From an uncultured Lachnoanaerobaculum sp. (lineage in GTDB: Bacteria; Bacillota; Clostridia; Lachnospirales; Lachnospiraceae), in NCBI RefSeq assembly GCF_938015485.1, contig NZ_CALLVU010000020.1, positions 1 through 33,814 of the forward strand: 33,814 nucleotides of DNA. Reading direction: 5' to 3'. The translations under genes were made by a program, and so were the position numbers. The notes under the pieces were generated by a model. It ran no database searches. It was given only the letters and a program-made list of their open reading frames with translations, and was not told where the DNA came from. Shown piece by piece: positions 32,703 through 33,814 of this stretch (positions are counted from its first letter, which is position 1; the number at the start of each line of letters is the position of its first letter).

Positions 32703-33814
32703 ATGAGGTTAGCTAAGAAATTGGCGATTTTCGGGACGGTCTTAGTATGCTCGTTTGCGGCGATGCCTGTATATGCGGCAAATAAGACTATCAGTTCGGT
32801 TGGAATAAAAGTAAATACGGATTTGGATATCGGAGACAATACAGATACACTCAGTATCAACTACGGAAGCAATTCAGGCGGAGATATCAATGTATATACC
32901 GCATCCGACAGGTTCAATGTGGTGGATGCCGAGATTACAAACGGAAAGAAGCGTCTTAATATAGGAGATGAGATAAAGCTTAAGATTACTCTTGAGCCTG
33001 CAAGCGACTATGCTTTTAAGGGAACTTATTCATCATCCAATATAAGTGTTACCGGAGGTAAGTATCTGTCATCTTCAAAAAAAGACGGTGACTTGGTGGT
33101 GGCTGTTAAGTTAAATCCTATAAAGGGTACCTATGAGCAGCCTGAGGATGTGGAGTGGAAGGACAGCGGAATAGGCATTGCCAAATGGGATGAGCCTTCT
33201 GGAACTTCAGGATATTACGAATTGATACTGCTTCGTGGAAGTACACAGGTTACAAAGGTGGAGAACTTCAAGGGTAACAGCTACAGCTTTAGAAACGATA
33301 TGACACAAAAAGGTACATATAAGTTCAAAATAAGAACCGTAAGTCATGGTGACGACTACGGCAGAAGTTCGGACTGGGTGACATCAGATGAGTTTTATCT
33401 GGATGAGAGCAATGTATCAAAGGGCAATAACAACTCTTCAAACCAAGGTGGAAACGGTGTCGGAAATAATGTAGGCTGGAACAAATCGGGAGATACATGG
33501 TATTTCAGATTCCCTGACGGAAGCCTTAAGACAAACGGATGGGAATATATAGGAGATAAGTGGTATCTTTTTGACGACTCGGGCAGAATGCTTACAGGTT
33601 GGCAAAAGAGAGACGGTGAGTACTACTATTTGAACTCATCAGGTCAGATGACGATGGGATGGCAGCAGTCAAACGGCAAGTGGTATTACTTAAATGCCGA
33701 GGTACCGAGAGGTAAGATGTTAAGTAACACATGGCTTCACAGTAGTGACGGCAAGTACTATTACTTGGACAGTAACGGCGCTATGTGTGAGAAGTGGACA
33801 CAGATTAGCGGAAA
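32703..33814 (+). CDS. Secreted choline-binding-repeat surface protein (3' end beyond window)
   Basis: The frame is open for 370 codons and continues past the window. A signal peptide (MRLAKKLAIFGTVL onward) is probably cleaved after VYA at residue 25. Residues 26-250 are unrecognised; the part near 145-235 has an Ig/fibronectin-like look (IAKWDEPSGTSGYYELILLRG, YKFKIRTVSHG). An Asn/Gly/Ser-rich linker (about 240-258) leads to cell wall-binding repeats of the CW_binding_1 type: GWEYIGDKWYLFDDSGRMLTG, GWQKRDGEYYYLNSSGQM, GWQQSNGKWYYLN and later copies. Such repeats bind choline-type or related wall polymers. AAGGAGG precedes the ATG. The total length is unknown. Confidence 0.9.
   Translation, partial: MRLAKKLAIFGTVLVCSFAAMPVYAANKTISSVGIKVNTDLDIGDNTDTLSINYGSNSGGDINVYTASDRFNVVDAEITNGKKRLNIGDEIKLKITLEPASDYAFKGTYSSSNISVTGGKYLSSSKKDGDLVVAVKLNPIKGTYEQPEDVEWKDSGIGIAKWDEPSGTSGYYELILLRGSTQVTKVENFKGNSYSFRNDMTQKGTYKFKIRTVSHGDDYGRSSDWVTSDEFYLDESNVSKGNNNSSNQGGNGVGNNVGWNKSGDTWYFRFPDGSLKTNGWEYIGDKWYLFDDSGRMLTGWQKRDGEYYYLNSSGQMTMGWQQSNGKWYYLNAEVPRGKMLSNTWLHSSDGKYYYLDSNGAMCEKWTQISG

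Overview
The window reads as chromosomal DNA from a low-GC, anaerobic Gram-positive of the Clostridia, most likely a member of the Lachnospiraceae. The pointers are near-exclusive AGA arginine codons, frequent ATA isoleucine codons, strong AAGGAG-type ribosome sites, a choline-binding-repeat surface protein, diderm-independent lipoproteins, and the zf-HC2/polA/coaE/MBL and ACT/UPF0210 gene runs. The exact genus cannot be fixed from this sequence alone. I see no phage, transposase, CRISPR array or clear island boundary. Genes are densely packed, and no gap exceeds 300 bases.

Layout. (1) Bases 1-51: 5' part of a tRNA-Gly(TCC) on the minus strand. (2) 274-6055: ssnA-ygfK-hydA, three genes that belong to the bacterial anaerobic purine/urate catabolism set. 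(3) 6263-13354: an eight-gene molybdenum operon (MoeA-like protein with a cysteine tail, double-domain XdhC, moaA, MOSC-MogA fusion, modA, modB, modC, moaC) ending in a bidirectional terminator. (4) 13401-15902, minus strand: a membrane-anchored DUF4145/SH3 protein, a lipoprotein of unknown role, and ridA. (5) 16095-23906: SPFH/zinc-ribbon protein, mgsA, a small zinc-finger membrane protein, polA, coaE, a YycJ-type metallo-hydrolase, and the ACT/UPF0210 pair. (6) 23948-24487, minus strand: signal peptidase I. (7) 24783-28000: glycogen branching enzyme with an overlapping MscS channel gene. (8) 28099-31644: a polar amino acid ABC transporter followed by an ApgM-type phosphoglycerate mutase/proposed homoserine kinase. 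(9) 31679-33814: a small membrane protein, a DUF1836 regulator that looks leaderless, and the start of a secreted choline-binding-repeat protein that runs off the window.

How the genes work together. The first two blocks fit one physiological unit. Purine breakdown in these bacteria depends on molybdenum hydroxylases of the xanthine dehydrogenase family. The second block supplies molybdate uptake (ModABC), early cofactor synthesis (MoaA, MoaC, MogA) and handling of the finished cofactor (MoeA-like, XdhC-like, MOSC). No molybdenum hydroxylase, moaD, moaE, moeB or mobA is in the window, so they must lie elsewhere if present. The most unusual content is in this operon: an XdhC protein with a second XdhC/CoxI domain placed after the Rossmann domain, a MOSC-MogA fusion, and a MoeA-like protein with a CX2CX2CX4C tail. 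Together they look like a dedicated cofactor maturation module.
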